From Corynespora cassiicola (taxonomy: Eukaryota; Ascomycota; Dothideomycetes; Pleosporales; Corynesporascaceae), in the NCBI GenBank assembly GCA_022059125.1, contig JAEUWY010000008.1, forward strand, positions 2,294,001-2,358,000: a stretch of 64,000 bases of DNA. Reading direction: 5' to 3'. Positions 45,831 through 58,899 of this stretch are shown one piece after another. How positions within the stretch are numbered: position 1 is the first letter of the stretch; every line of letters starts with the position of its first letter. Under the pieces are notes generated by a model that saw nothing but the letters and a program-made list of their open reading frames with translations, was not told the origin of the DNA and searched no databases. A program made the position numbers and the translations under genes.

Positions 45831-46843
45831 TTAACCTAAACGTGGTGTGTCTTGCGGACTCTCAAGCTCAATCCTGTAAGGCTCTGCTGAAAGCTCAGAA
45901 TATCTCTGCGCAGATAGCGCTTCGTTTTCTGAAGTAGATATCAGTACCTCGGGAGCTGACCAGTCTCCAGAATGGCCGGGTTGTTGTTGATGAATTTCCT
46001 CCGTGAATACGGGAGGTCCTGGGTAGGAACTCTGAGATAATTTATTCTGATACATCCTATGGCCTGCAAAATGTCAGGTAATAGCCTTTATATATATATT
46101 GGGTGCTGACCGTATTGAGGGGAAGTATTTGCCCTCCTATTCCATACGTTGACTGCCATATTTGAGGGAATAGCCACTGATAAATTATCTGACATGTTTT
46201 GATTTTGGGCATTGCGTGACTTCCGAGCGTGCATGTGATACCATGCCAGAAGTACTGCGATTGAAAGCAGCCCAACTACTCCACCAACTGTCCCCCCGAT
46301 GATAGCTCCCAGTGGTTTTCTCATATCTGAGTTTGCTGAAGTTGTACTGCTGGTTGTTGCGCTAGTTACGGCCACACTGGTTGTTGTGCTAGCTACGACC
46401 ACACTGATTGTTGTCATAAATGGGATTCTTTGGAGTGTTGTCCCAACAGTAGGGCTTTTACTGTTTTCCACTGTCTTAATTGTCTCCACGCTAATGGACA
46501 GTCCCGTAGAAACGTACTGTTCAATTAATGCAGGACTTCCAAGAAATGCTGGTACAAGATCCCCCTCTGGGCATATTTTTTGTTGGCACGGATCACTCTT
46601 GCAACATCCCCAGAATGTTTCCTCGTTTTTGCAAGTATAGAAGTCGGCGCCGTCTGGACAGCTCGCATCGTGGAACCCTCCGTAAGCTGCAGGATCAAAG
46701 CTAACGGGTGATAGATCCCCTTGATGGCAGCCGCTCTGATTGCATGGGTCATCGGCACAACAACCAACAAATTTGGATTCACTGTTACATGTATACCATT
46801 TGCCTGTCTTGCAGGTAAAACCAAAGTCGACTTGGGAGGTCAT
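45831..46843 (-). CDS. Cys-rich single-pass membrane protein with two repeat modules
   Basis: The model is complement(join(45831..46063,46111..46843)), 321 aa. The 47-nt intron (GTCAGC..TTGCAG) joins SPQYG to HRMYQ. ATG 46,843 is the first in the frame. Two Cys modules follow each other: WYTCNSESKFVGCCADDPC at about 17-34 and FYTCKNEETFWGCCKSDPC at about 68-86, each followed by Cys and a GDL-x-P motif. A Thr/Ser/Val-rich stretch (about 140-172), a glycine-rich TM (about 178-203) and a polar tail follow. The W/FxTCxxxxxFxGCCxxDPC module is common in fungal membrane proteins of unknown role. No classical signal peptide is seen. It may be a surface sensor. Diverged direct repeats flank it on both sides. 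Confidence 0.82.
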
Positions 46844-48062
46844 GTTGAGCGATGAGCTGATATACTTGATGGCTCCGCCAGAGCGGAAAAATGATTCAAG
46901 AATTAGGATTTGTAGTTTGAGGAAAAAAGCAAACGAAGAAATTGCCTGGCTTAAGGTTGGATTATATATGCCTGTGCTGACAGCTTTCAATAAACAGAAT
47001 TAATCTACTATACCAAGAGCGACTATGTTCTCCATGTACACGGCTAGACCATGTTTTTGCTGTGCATGGATAATGCCTGGAGGTGCAACAGCTAGTGATC
47101 TAGCTTAGAATCACCACTCAAGAATCTGAATGAGGACCGTTTCTCTTGCAATTGTTTTGAAACTAGCAATTTGCGAGCTATCCATCGTATAAAACCAAGG
47201 CCATTGGGATTGATGTCAGGATACCAGGCAATCAAATTATCCACCACCGAAAACAAATTGGTAAGTGGTTTTAACTAGAAATGCCCAATGTCGGCCTATT
47301 CAAAATACTCGCTGGCGTTGGATCAAAACATGAAAGATCACTAGATAGAAACTTAGTGCCTGGAAAGAGTGGTCATGTGCTAGATCCTACAGTCTAGTCT
47401 ACGAGCGGAAAAAAAGTCCTTAAGACGAGACCTATGCTTGGAAGACTTGGCAGGAAAGCGAACCAAACTGTTGAACAACACTGTCACATCTCATAGCATG
47501 TGCAGAAGCTTTAGTAGTATCCACATATGGCCTGCAACAAGCTCTATTCTGCTTGCATCCGGATGCATTGATCCAGGCTGAACATCAGATCTAAAGTATG
47601 GTTGTGGGGAAGAACAATGAGGACCAGGTTGATTTATGTGAGTGACTACGAAATTCTACTTATAATCTTGTGCCAGCTAAGGCTTGTCTCATGTATATAG
47701 AGTAGCTGGTTTTATGTTTCAAGGCAATCATACCCCAGCTATTTTGGTCACGCGGAGGTTAACATAAGGTACTAACAGATGCAGTGGGTGCGGTTGGCTG
47801 ATCTTGGCGAAAGTGATCCGATCGCGAATCGCATGCATTAGCTGGAATAGCTATCAATTCCATGACTGCGACTGACTGTGAACCTTAATGTAACCTTACG
47901 ATATCCCTACAGGAAGATGTTTGCATTAGCTCTGCTGGGCAGATATCTTAGTTTAGAGCATCTTGCATGACCTAGTGTCGCACTTTTGAGTGCTTGGGTG
48001 AGTGGTCTCTTGTTGTGAAAAAGTTGGTGTATTCTTCTCGGTTACACCCTAGCCTGGCTATC
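46844..48062. other. Intergenic stretch containing repeat copy 2
   Basis: No gene recognised. Repeat copy 2 lies at 47,597-47,762. The segment ends at a TA dinucleotide that begins the pogo remnant. Confidence 0.45.
47597..47762 (+). repeat. Diverged direct repeat, copy 2
   Basis: Direct-orientation partner of 45,560-45,722, about 2.04 kb away. It retains a higher GC content than copy 1. Confidence 0.6.
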
Positions 48063-48064
48063 TA

Positions 48065-48590
48065 ACGTGTTCCACAAGCGAGCTGGACAGCGCGTCACGC
48101 GTCGCGTAATCTTGGCTTTCACTCGCGACAACTCATCAATGCTATGTTCTTCTACTTCAATACGTGAAGGAAGAATTAGCCTTATATTTCATGCGTACAA
48201 GTTACAGAAAATTAGGAGCCTCTGTACTGATGCCCGCACATACAACATTCTGTATTTAACTCTCTGCACACGCTACTATAGCATACTTTTAAAACGTAAA
48301 TTTAGGCTAGCTACGCATAAAATAACTTCTACTAAAAAAAAAGTGCTTTTAGAATATATTCTTAACTTTAATATAAAATAGTTTTTTCTAAATATATCTG
48401 CTGTATAAAAAACTGTAAATATTATCTTTACAACCCGCAACAAAACTTTACTCTAAACTATCGGCTTAAACTAGGTACGAAACTTCATTTATTATCGTAA
48501 GATACTTCAGACGAAGTATAATCGCAAGTACGAATAACACAGAGCACAATGCGAAGACCCTGCCATCATACAGGGATGGTTCGAGCTTGG
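48065..48590 (+). pseudogene. 5' part of a second, RIP-degraded pogo-type transposon
   Basis: After a TA (48,063-48,064) the sequence starts ACGT, then CCACAAGCGAGC, sharing its end with the pogo element at 24.56 kb. An ATG at 48,139 opens a frame with DARTYNILYLTLCTRY and ATHKITSTKKKVLLEYIL, a degraded psq/CENP-B-type transposase N-terminus. Stops follow from about 48,379, and the same frame later reads QCEDPAIIQGWFEL (about 48,545-48,590), another conserved block of the family. After that the similarity ends, so the element is truncated. AT content is raised, as expected after RIP. Confidence 0.8.
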
Positions 48591-49146
48591 GTCTGCTTGT
48601 CGTAGCTTGGAGCTGAGCCAGTCGCGACCTACAGCTAATGTGCTAGAGAGACGAAACCATGGTTGAGTATTTAAGTCACCCTCAACAAAACGCCACGAAG
48701 TCTTAGACTATTCCCCACTTGTCTATTGCGGCTTGGAGCTGAACAAGTCTGTAGGTCTGGAACTGCGAACTGCGAACTGCGAACTGCAGGCGCAAGCTTC
48801 AGATTAAAAGCTAGTATGCTAGATGAGGGTAATTAAGGATCTAGATCCTGACCTTATTAGAGATTCATGTATGAAGACAGCCACGAAACAATAGTACGAA
48901 TTGTATGAGACTCTCGGCGTTGGACGTGACGATTGCGTTATAGGTACCCAGAGTATATGGAGTGAGTGAGAGGCCTACGGTGAACCTATTCTCGACATAG
49001 TGTTCCTGACACAGGAAACCAATCTGCCTCGCAGTTTGGTAAAGAAGCCTTATCGCGGTACAGATAGGTGGTCACCTTGATGATTTAGTACTATTTCTAC
49101 CTTAATTAGCACTGTATATCATACATCTTTTTACCAGTAACGTAAA
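48591..49146. other. Transition zone to the AT-rich block
   Basis: No gene. It holds a loose direct repeat around GCTTGGAGCTGA (near 48,604 and 48,731), a (GAACTGC)x4 tandem array and a short run of balanced composition, then drops sharply to high AT at about 49.1 kb. Confidence 0.5.
48760..48787 (+). repeat. Tandem heptamer (GAACTGC)x4
   Basis: Four perfect 7-nt units in a row. Confidence 0.95.
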
Positions 49147-49233
49147 GGATAAGCGAGTCGGCCACTTAATACTAAGCATTTATATAAAACTTTAAAGCTT
49201 AATAACTTTTTTATTATAATAGCTATTAAAATA
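49147..49233 (+). repeat. Left outer arm of the fold-back element
   Basis: Pairs with 50,076-50,162 and shows about six transitions in the aligned part. Confidence 0.8.
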
Positions 49234-50075
49234 AAATCTAATATTAATAAAGCTATAATAAATAGCTTTTTATAAAAATAAAAAAAAAATATTTATAAAT
49301 TTATTAATTAAAAAGTTATTAAGTTTTAAATTTATATAAAGTAGTATTAGTTTTATTAATATAATAACTTTAAAATAGCTATAATAAATTATAGTAGTTT
49401 TTTATAAATTAATTGGATAAATATAAATATATAAAAGTTATTATTATAGTATATAGTACTTATTTTAGTATAGTTTATTTAGTTTATTTTTTTAAAAAAA
49501 TAAAAAAAATTTATTTTTTAAATTTATACGCTATATATTTAATTAAAAACTTTTTAAAAAATTATTAATTTAATATATTTTTTACTATAAAACTATTTTA
49601 GTAATTTTTTTTTTAAAAAAAGTTAAATTTAGCGTTTTATATAAGTAAATATAAATTAATAAAATATATTTTAACTTTAATACTTAATTTTAATATTTAC
49701 TATTAATAAATATTTTATTTTAGTATTATTATATAATTATTAGCTTATAAAAGCTTAAAAGTATTTAAAATTACTATTATTTAAAACTTTAATTATATAA
49801 ATTTTTGAAGTAATATATTAAGTTAAATTAAATAAACTATAATATAAAAAGTACTGTATATTATAATAATAGATTTAATTTACTAATAAATTTTATTTAG
49901 TTTATAAAAAAAATATTATAATTTATTATAGCTATTTTAAAATTATTATATTAACTAACTAATACTATTTTATATAAACTTTAAAGCTTAATAGCTTTTA
50001 TATTAATAAATTTATAAATAAAATTTATATATTTATAAAAAATTAAAAACTTTAACTTTATAAATATTTAATTTT

Positions 50076-50162
50076 TATTTTAATAGCTATTACAATAAAA
50101 AGGTTATTAAGCCTTAAAGTTTTATATAAATACTTAGTATTAAGTAGCCGACTCGCTTATCC
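50076..50162 (-). repeat. Right outer arm of the fold-back element
   Basis: Inverted copy of 49,147-49,233. Confidence 0.8.
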
Positions 50163-53100
50163 AGCTGACTTATTTATCTTTTATATTAGCGTAATCGCAT
50201 TCTATAAATAAAAACTTTTTTTTTACTTAGTTAATATATAAATTATATTTTTTAAATTATAAAAGTTCTAAAATAATATTATAGATAGCTGTGTTTATAA
50301 TATTAAAAAAAATCTTTTTCTAGTATTTCTAGATATTTATAATAGTTATAGTTCTTTAATCTATTAATATTTTTTTTAGTATTCTTTTTCTAGTTACTGT
50401 ATAGAAAAAATAAAATTACTTATAAATATATATTTTTATTTTATTATATTTTATAGTTTGTTGTAAAAAGTAGTTACGCTAAATTTTTATATTTAATAAT
50501 ACTTTTATTTAGTATTTATCAAGCTTAATAGGTAGCTTAACTAAGTTTTCTAAATTAGTAGTATATAATATTTTAAATTAATTCTAAACGCTAACTACTG
50601 TTCTAAAAAAAACTTATTACTAAATTTATATAAGCGTTTTTTATTTTAGTAATATTTATAATTTTTATATAACTAAATTTACTAAAAATTTTACGTATAT
50701 TTTCTATTAACTAGTATATTTATTATAATTTTTTTAGTTTTATTTATTTTAAAAAAATATTATATTTATTATTTATTTTATAAGTAAGTATTATATATAT
50801 GTGTTTTGCAGTTAAACTACTGTTATATATATTTATATAGTTTTTTTAAAAACTATTCTACTGCTATTTTATTTAAGTAGTAAATTTAATATTAGTTTTT
50901 TTATAGAATACTTATAAGTAGCTTACGTGCTTTAAATTTTTTAAATTTAAATAGTATTATAGTTTTTATATATTCTAGTTTTATAAAAAACTTAAAACTA
51001 TATTTAGTTTGTTATTAGAGTTTAATAAAACTTTTAATTTAATTTCTAAATCTTTTTAGTTAATTTATTTTTATATTTTAAAACTACGTTATTATTAGCG
51101 TTTTTTTTAAAATTTTAATTTTTTTTTATTTAAGTTATAGTTTTTTTTTAACTGTTTACGCGTTACAAATAATTTTTTTTACTATATAAATATTTTTATT
51201 AAATTTTTTTATATTTATTTAAAGTTTTTATTAATTTTAAATTTAATAAGTTTAGATAGTATACTGCTATTACTGTTTTTTTTAAACTTATAACTAGTAT
51301 TACTTAGATAGTTTTTATAATTATATATATTATAAAAAACTTTTTTTTTAAAGCTAAATTTTTTAAATTTAACTTTTTTAAAAATACTTTTTAACTCTAT
51401 TTAAATACTTTTATTTTAATACTAAATATATTTAAAAAAAAATTCTGTTTTTCTGTGTCGGAGTAGTTTACTATTATAAATAAATTTTATTTTATAAAAT
51501 CTATTTATAATAATTTTCTATTTATTATTTATATTAAATTTATTATTTAAAGTAGTTTATAATATATTTAGCTATTTAATAACTTTATTTTTTAATTAAC
51601 AGTTTTTTATAATATAACCTGTTTTTTTACACATATAGTAAGTTATAATTTTACTTTTAAATTTATTATTTTTTTTTATTTTTTTATTCTGTTTTTTAAA
51701 TATTACTAAAAATTATTAGTTTATTACTATAAGTGTTATAAGTAAAATACGTTACTTTATATTTAATTTATTTACTAGTATTACTGTTATAGTACTTTTT
51801 ACTATAACTTAGTTTAGTATATTATTAGTATTATAAATTTTAGTTTTAGTATAATTTTATACGTAGTTTATACAGTTTTTAATTAATATTAATAAATTTA
51901 TTTATAAGTTATTTAAGCGTATTAAGCTAAGCTCTAAAATATATAAGTTTTTTTTTAATATTAAATTTAAGTTTTTAGTAGTATATTATTATAAATATTT
52001 TATTATTCTATTTTATAAAAATTAATAGTTACTAAAATTTATTAGTATAACTAGCAGCTAAAGTCTGTTATTTAAAATATTAAATATTTTATTTAGTAAT
52101 TATATTTTTATTAATAATTTTAAAAACTTAATTTTTTTTTTTAAATTTATTAAAATTTTTTATCTATTTATTAACGTCGCTATTAGCTTTACTATTTTTA
52201 TACTCAATAAAAACTAGTTTAATTTATTAAAATATTTTATTTTTTATATACGTAGCTGCGAATATAACGCGTTTTTTTTTTTAATATTTATATTTTAAAA
52301 GTTAAAAAATAAATTAAGCTGTAAGAGCTAGTTTTTAAACTTATTTTATTTTTTATAATAAAAATTAAGTATTACTACATTAATAAAACTATTATCTGCT
52401 GTATTAAGTTATATAATTATACTAGTAGTAGTTTTAGTACTAATAATATTATTAGTTAAAATTAAAAGTGCGCGTAATTCTGAAGTAGTACTTATTTTAA
52501 AAAATATTTATAATATTAGAACTGTGCTATAAGCTATAAATAAAGCTAAAAAGTAAATAACTACTTAAGTTAATTTTTAAAAATAAATACTAATAAAATT
52601 ATATAAATAAAATAATATATAATATACTATACAGGTTTCTGTGTTAGTAATAAAATATAATAAATTAATAGTTAATTCTAAATAATAAATTTACTAATAA
52701 AGTAAATATAATTATAGAGTATAATTATTTAAACTATATATATATACTTAAAACTTTCTGCTTAGTACTGTTTAGTTACTTAGTACTACTAAATAGACTA
52801 ATTAACTAAATATATTACGTAACTAGCTATAGCGGTATAACTCTATCAGCTCTGTTATTAGCCTATATTTATAGTTTATAACAATTTTATACGAAAAAAT
52901 ATTTCTAAACTATAGAACTATTTAGAAATATTATATTTTTTTATATTTCTTTCTAAAAATTTGTATTTCTAGTTTAGCTTAATACTATTTTAGTTATAAA
53001 AGGATAAAAAATTTAAACAGCTAAACGTTTAAATTTAAATTTAAATTAAATTAAAAATTAAAGTTAGAATTAAAATTACGTACGTAATACTAAAAAGTAA

Positions 53101-55317
53101 ATTTAAACTTTATATAAATAAAATTTATTATATTACTTTTCTTTTTAGTAAACAGATTATTCTAATCTATTTTAAGTTGTGGTTTATTTAAAAAAAACGT
53201 AAATATTTTTTATTTAAAGTAAAATATTTTTTTTTTTTTTATATTTTATAGAAAAAAGCGTTACGCGTTTACATAACCAGCTAAATATTAAAAATATTAC
53301 TACTTAACTAGTATAAATTTAGTATTTTTTTTTTTAAATTATTATATTCTGTAAGTAGTTTATTCTAATTTTAATATTTAAATTAATTTATTTTTAAGGC
53401 CTTTAACTATTTTAATAGCTTTACTTTATTATATTTATTTTAGTTTTATTTAGTATTTTACTAGCAGTTTACTATAAAATATATCTATATATTTATTATA
53501 TTTTAGCTAAAAAATGTATTATTAATTTTAAGTTTAAGTTAATTTTAAGTAAAAAGTATAAGTACTATACAGCTTAGAAATGTTTCTATAAGCTAGTATA
53601 TATCTAATTCAGAGTATATTCTAAATAGTTAACTAATATTTTATTTTTAAATTCTAAAGTACTATACTAATAAGTATAAAATATTAGTATAAACTGTAAA
53701 TAACTAAAAAAAAAATTTAAACTGTATTTTATTTTTTACTACTATAAAAATTACAGATAAAACTATTTTAATAGTAGTTTAAATAACTAGAGCAGAGCTA
53801 GAGCGTATATAAACTAAAAAAGTATTATTAGCTATTTATACGTTTTTAAAAACAGTTAATAAAAATATAAAAAAATAAAAATTAAAAACTAACTAATTTA
53901 AAAATAGTTTATTTTTATAGTTTAATTCGCGTAAATTAAAAAAAACTACTAATTTTATTAAATTTTTTTTAGTAAAATAGTTTTAGCAGGTAGACAGATT
54001 AGCTAAAACTTTAATAAAATCTAATAATAAATTAAAATTAAAAAATTTAAATAATAATATACTAATTTATAATAAAAATAAAAAAAACTAGTAGTTAAGC
54101 TGAAAGTAAATTTAAAACAAATTTTAAATAAATATTTAATAACTAGTTTATACTACTTTATTATTTTACAGGTAATTTATATTTTTATTTATATTTAAAG
54201 CTATTAGTTTAGAAACTAAAAAAATTCTAGCTTATCTAAATACTTATTATAAAATACTTTAAGCTTATATAAAACGCTTATAAAGTTAGAAATATTATAC
54301 TATATAAAATTTAGATTATATCAAATTTAGCTTACTTAGTATTTTAGTAATAAACGTACTAGTTTACTAGCAAAAATATTCTTAACTTTTAATTTTTCTA
54401 CTTTATTAATAAGTACTTTAATAAGTTTTAAAGTCTTTTATTTTAAAAACAAATTATTTAAGTTTTTATAGAAGATATTTAGTATAAATATATTATAAAT
54501 TTTTAATTTAGAAAGTAACTTAAAACAGTATAAGTAGTTTATTTTTCTATTATTTTAAAAAGATCTGTTTACTGTTTAGACAGCTTTTAACTTAGTTTTA
54601 TTAATAATAAATTTTTAGTTTTTAAGTATACTTAATTTCTAATATTTTAATCTATTTAGTACAGAGAGGTGATATTAAAATAGTTTAATTAAAAAAATAG
54701 CAGTTTTTAAACTATTATAACTTTTTAACTAAACTAGCTATAAAAAAAATAAATTTTAATTTAATAGAGATTTATTAAAACTCTTTATTTTAAAAGAAAA
54801 ATTTAGAGTTTATATTAAAGTTATAAAGTTATAAATAAGCTTAAAGTAGAGGTAAAAAAAAGTATAAATTTAAAAGCTAATTTATTTTTTATTTAAAAAA
54901 TTATTTAAACTTTTTATTTCACGCTAATTTAACTAGGTTTAGTATATCTTAGGTAAGTAAAAAACTAGAGCTAGAAAATTAGTATAATATAAAAAAAATA
55001 AAGTTTAAAAAAATAAATTTTAGCTTATATAAGTATTTATTATATAATAATAAACTAGTTAAATTAGTATATAAATAGATATTTTAGAAAAAAATTCTAA
55101 ATTTTTATTTTTTTATAATAAAAATAAAATAGAACTTTACTTTTTAGATAATAAAAAAAAGTTAATTTTTTATTAAAAGCTAATACACCTGTTATAACTA
55201 TTTCTAATATATTAAATAAAAATAAAAGTAGTATTTATACTACTATACAACGAATAAATAAAAAAAAAATTATTTAATAGCTTAAATAAACAATAAAATA
55301 AAGATAAAATTCAGCTA
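50163..55317. other. Extremely AT-rich DNA, unassigned
   Basis: About 5.2 kb made almost only of A and T, with stops in every frame and few CpA or CpG dinucleotides by eye. It is probably one or more transposons destroyed by RIP. I could not find terminal repeats or a readable protein trace. Confidence 0.6.
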
Positions 55318-55322
55318 TTAGA
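55318..55322 (+). repeat. Target-site duplication TTAGA, left
   Basis: The same 5 bases follow the right LTR at 63,061-63,065. Confidence 0.85.
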
Positions 55323-55541
55323 TGTCAGGCACGAACCTAAAGTAGGGTGTAAAGGTCACAGCAATACAGATAGACAGGTGAAAAGAACCTAATTATATAT
55401 TGTCGTGTGAAAAAAAAAGACAAATCGCTGCTAAGACAGCTTACAGCGACTTAAAAATATATACTATTACGCTTGTAACTAAGCTAACCTAAAACACTCT
55501 ATAATAAGCTATAATAGATTATAATAAGATACAGCCTTATA
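55323..55541 (-). repeat. Left LTR (3' LTR by pol direction), 219 bp
   Basis: It begins TGTCAGGCACGAACC and ends CAGCCTTATA. It matches the right LTR throughout, with transitions only in the parts aligned. It holds an extra 52 bp bounded by GAACCTAA repeats that the right LTR lacks. Confidence 0.88.
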
Positions 55542-58500
55542 TTACTCTTTTTTTTAATAGTATACGATTTTATATACTATTATACCCGTAGATAAAAGAA
55601 ATAGTAATTATAGATATCTATTCTATACTCTAGTTTTTATTTAAAAGGTACAGTTTGTATCTTTAGATTTCTAGCAGTTTATAGCAGAATATAGCGACTT
55701 TATAGTTTAAAAATTATATTTAGTTTAGATATTCTATTTTATTACTGTCTATAATAGAGTACAGTAACTTTAGTTATTTAATCTAGTAGTTAAAATTTAT
55801 TAATCTAATTTGTTAAGATTTACTATAGTCTACAGCAGTTTTTTCTGTCTACTATAGAAGTTAAAATTTAACACTCTATCTTTTAGTAGGCTACTATAGA
55901 CTATAGTAGGTATAAATATAACTAGTCTTTCTCTTTTAAAATTAAATTAAAGTTATTTTACTTTAGTAAAAAAAGTAAAAATAAGAAAGTAGAATGTTAA
56001 GAAAAGTTGCGGTAAAGAAGTTCTAACGGAAAAAAAGTAAAAATACTCTTTAGAAATATATAAAAAGTTTTTCTAACACTTTCTAGCTTTTAGTTTTTTT
56101 CTTTTCTACTCTCTATTTTTAATTCGGTAAGTTTTTTAAGATTTCTTTATACTTTTTATTTTAGAGTATTATAGAGTACCGCACTCTATTATATTTTTTA
56201 TTATAAAATATTATAGAGTATTACAGTTTGTAATGCTCTATAATATTCTACAATATTCTATTTTATTATATTATAGTTCTAACTAATTAGTTTAGAAACT
56301 GTATACGTAATAATTAGACTATTTTAGATCTTTCTACTCTCTAGCAACTTATTTTACTCTATTATTATTTATTATAGACTCTACTAAGGTTAGAAACGAC
56401 ATTTTAGATAATAGCAGGTTCACCTATTATATTTATATCTGTTATATTTTTTTCTTTAGTAAAAAAAAATATTAATTTCTTAGGTAAGTTAGTTATCTGT
56501 ATTCTGTCTCTAACAAGTCTACTAAAAACTTTTATAAAAAATAGTTAGTCGAGACAGAGAAAGGTGAAATATTACTATTTAAGCAGTATTTTAAGTGCTT
56601 TATTAGTAACTAGAAGTGTTATACAGTAAGTTTCTGTTCTTTTTATAGTTATTTTAAACTATTCTTAGCTATTATAGAGCTTTCTAACCTATTTTTAGAT
56701 ATCTAAAGCCTTTTATAACGAATATAATATAATTTATAATCTTCTGCTTAAGATCCGCTGCAGTTACTATATAGTCTAAATTACTACAGTTTTTAATAAC
56801 GCTAGAGCAGTTACTTAAAAAGCTTATTATAAAAAAGTCTACTTTAATACTACAGAAATAGAAATTTAGTAATTTAGGTTAATCTGTATCTGTAAGGCGC
56901 TTTTTAAGCATTTTTTATAATAATTTTTCTAAAATTTTTTATTTTAAGATATTTTAGGCTATTCTGACATCTTATAGTAAGTTTATTTTCTATAATATTT
57001 ATTTAATACTATATAATAGTATAGTTTCTGCTAATAACACTTCGCAGTTTAAAATACGCTCTAATAAGTATAAGTAAAACTTTAAGAGCGTTACTACTAA
57101 AGTAAAAACTAAAAAACGTACTTTTAAAGCCTTTATATCCGCCTAGATTAAAACTAACTAGAAAAATAGTAATACGCCTAAAAAGAAGGTAAAATAGCCT
57201 ATTATGCGCTATAATAGCTTATACTAATATTTTTTTTTAGAGTTGTAGTAGTAAAACTGCCTCTAATCTAGCTGCTACAGCTACTTAGAAAAAAAAAAAG
57301 TTAAAAATTTAAATTATTAATTTTAAGGCTAAACGTGCGCGTGCCCTAAAGAATAAAAAAAATACTTTTATAAAAAGAATTAAAGAGCTCTAAAAACAGA
57401 TCGGGCCTCTTACTGCGGCCTGTGCCTAGTTAATATATAATAGTATAAATTAATACAGACTTTTATAGAGTATTATAGCGTGAAAAAATCTGAGTTAGTT
57501 TTCTTTAGCTCCTTTTTTAGCGTTATAGTTTCTTCTAGAGTATATAAGTGATACCCGGAGTCTTTAGTGGCCCTCTACCTAATCTTTAAATAGTTTTTTA
57601 TAATATAAATTCTCTTACTCTAATATTTTTCTTTATATTTTATTATAATATTCTTTAGTCTTTTATAGGTTATTTTAGACTATAATAAGCTAGTAATATT
57701 TTTATAAGTTTTTTCAACCTCTTCGTATAGTCTTTAATTCTATATTTTCTTAGAATTATAGCGCTATTAAACACCTTTTTATATAAAAAACCTAATATAT
57801 TTCTTAGGAAAAAAATATAAAGTGAAGGTAGCTATGTTTTTTATTTTTTTTTTTCAGCTAAATTTCCGAATACTGGCTTACTTAAAAGTTGTCTGGCTTT
57901 TTTCTAGATATTTTAATTTATTATAGGCTATAATAGAGCTTTATAGCGTAAAGTAGTCTATTTACTCTCTTTTGTTCGTTGGCTTTAGATATTTTTTTAT
58001 TTTTAGAAGTTATTAATCGCGCCAGCGCTTATATTTAGTCTAAATTTCTAAAAATTTTTTTTTTTAAAGTAACTTTTTTATTTTACTAAATATTTTTAGA
58101 TGCTAACTAAAGATTCTCTCTAATCTAGTATTTTTTTAATAAAATAGATATTATCGCTTATTATGCGTAATATATCTACTAGTAGTTCGCTTTAGAGTTG
58201 TATCGTCCCTTTCTTAGTATATTTTTTTAGTAATAATATATAGAAAACTAAGTAGATGCTTTGTAGTCTAGATAGATTTACTTTATATATATCTAGTCTA
58301 ATTTAGGCTATAATAGTCTCTAGTTTTATATATTTCTAATTTAGTTTCTTTTTCGGCTTTATTAAGCGTATATACCTGTTTAATATAAGCACTTTATCTT
58401 TTATTACTAAAAAAATATGCTTTCTCTTCTTATTAGAGTACTTTTTTTAGTACTTATTTACTACTTTAATTTTCTGGCGATATTCTGCCTGTAAAGCGAG

Positions 58501-58899
58501 TACTTTCGCTGCTAAATTATTTTTTAAGTATAATTTTCTATTATTTAGAGGTATTCCGGGCTAGTCTAGCACCTTTAGATCCGCTTTATAGTATATTTAA
58601 AATAGTATAGTTATAGTAGTTGTGTGTACGCTGTTATTATACGCAAATTCCGTAATTAGTAACTAAATTACTTAGTTATTCTGTTCTAGGTAATAATAGC
58701 ATCTAAAATACTGTTCTAGGGTCTAATTCTGTCTCTCTGTTTATCTATTTATTTTAGAATAATAAGTAGAGAATAAAACTTTTAAAGTGCCTAAGTAGTA
58801 ATAAAAACTATTCTAATACTTAGAATTTATTAAAGATTTTTAATTTAAAATAATATTTTTTAGAGTTTTATAAAGTCGGATTATTTTTCTTATTTAGAT

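Larger units (their letters stand above)
49147..50162. mobile_element. 1-kb fold-back element (non-autonomous, palindromic)
   Basis: The outer arms begin GGATAAGCGAGTCGGC and are inverted copies over about 87 nt. Most differences between the arms that I could align are C/T or G/A, as RIP would cause. The arms keep pairing further in, after a diverged stretch of about 80 nt: segments at 49,314-49,400 and 49,930-49,999 match inverted, as do segments near 49,440-49,490 and 49,810-49,880. TA flanks an AGCGAG start on both ends, so a TA target duplication is possible. No coding sequence remains. Confidence 0.8.

Noticed and set aside
48067..48138. Extending the pogo remnant's frame upstream of ATG 48,139
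   Set aside because: This part overlaps the terminal repeat of the element and lacks an ATG, so it is not coding.
50163..55317. Attempt to assign the AT-rich block to a LINE or a second LTR element
   Set aside because: No terminal repeats, target duplication or readable catalytic motif could be found by eye; a de-RIPed search would be needed.
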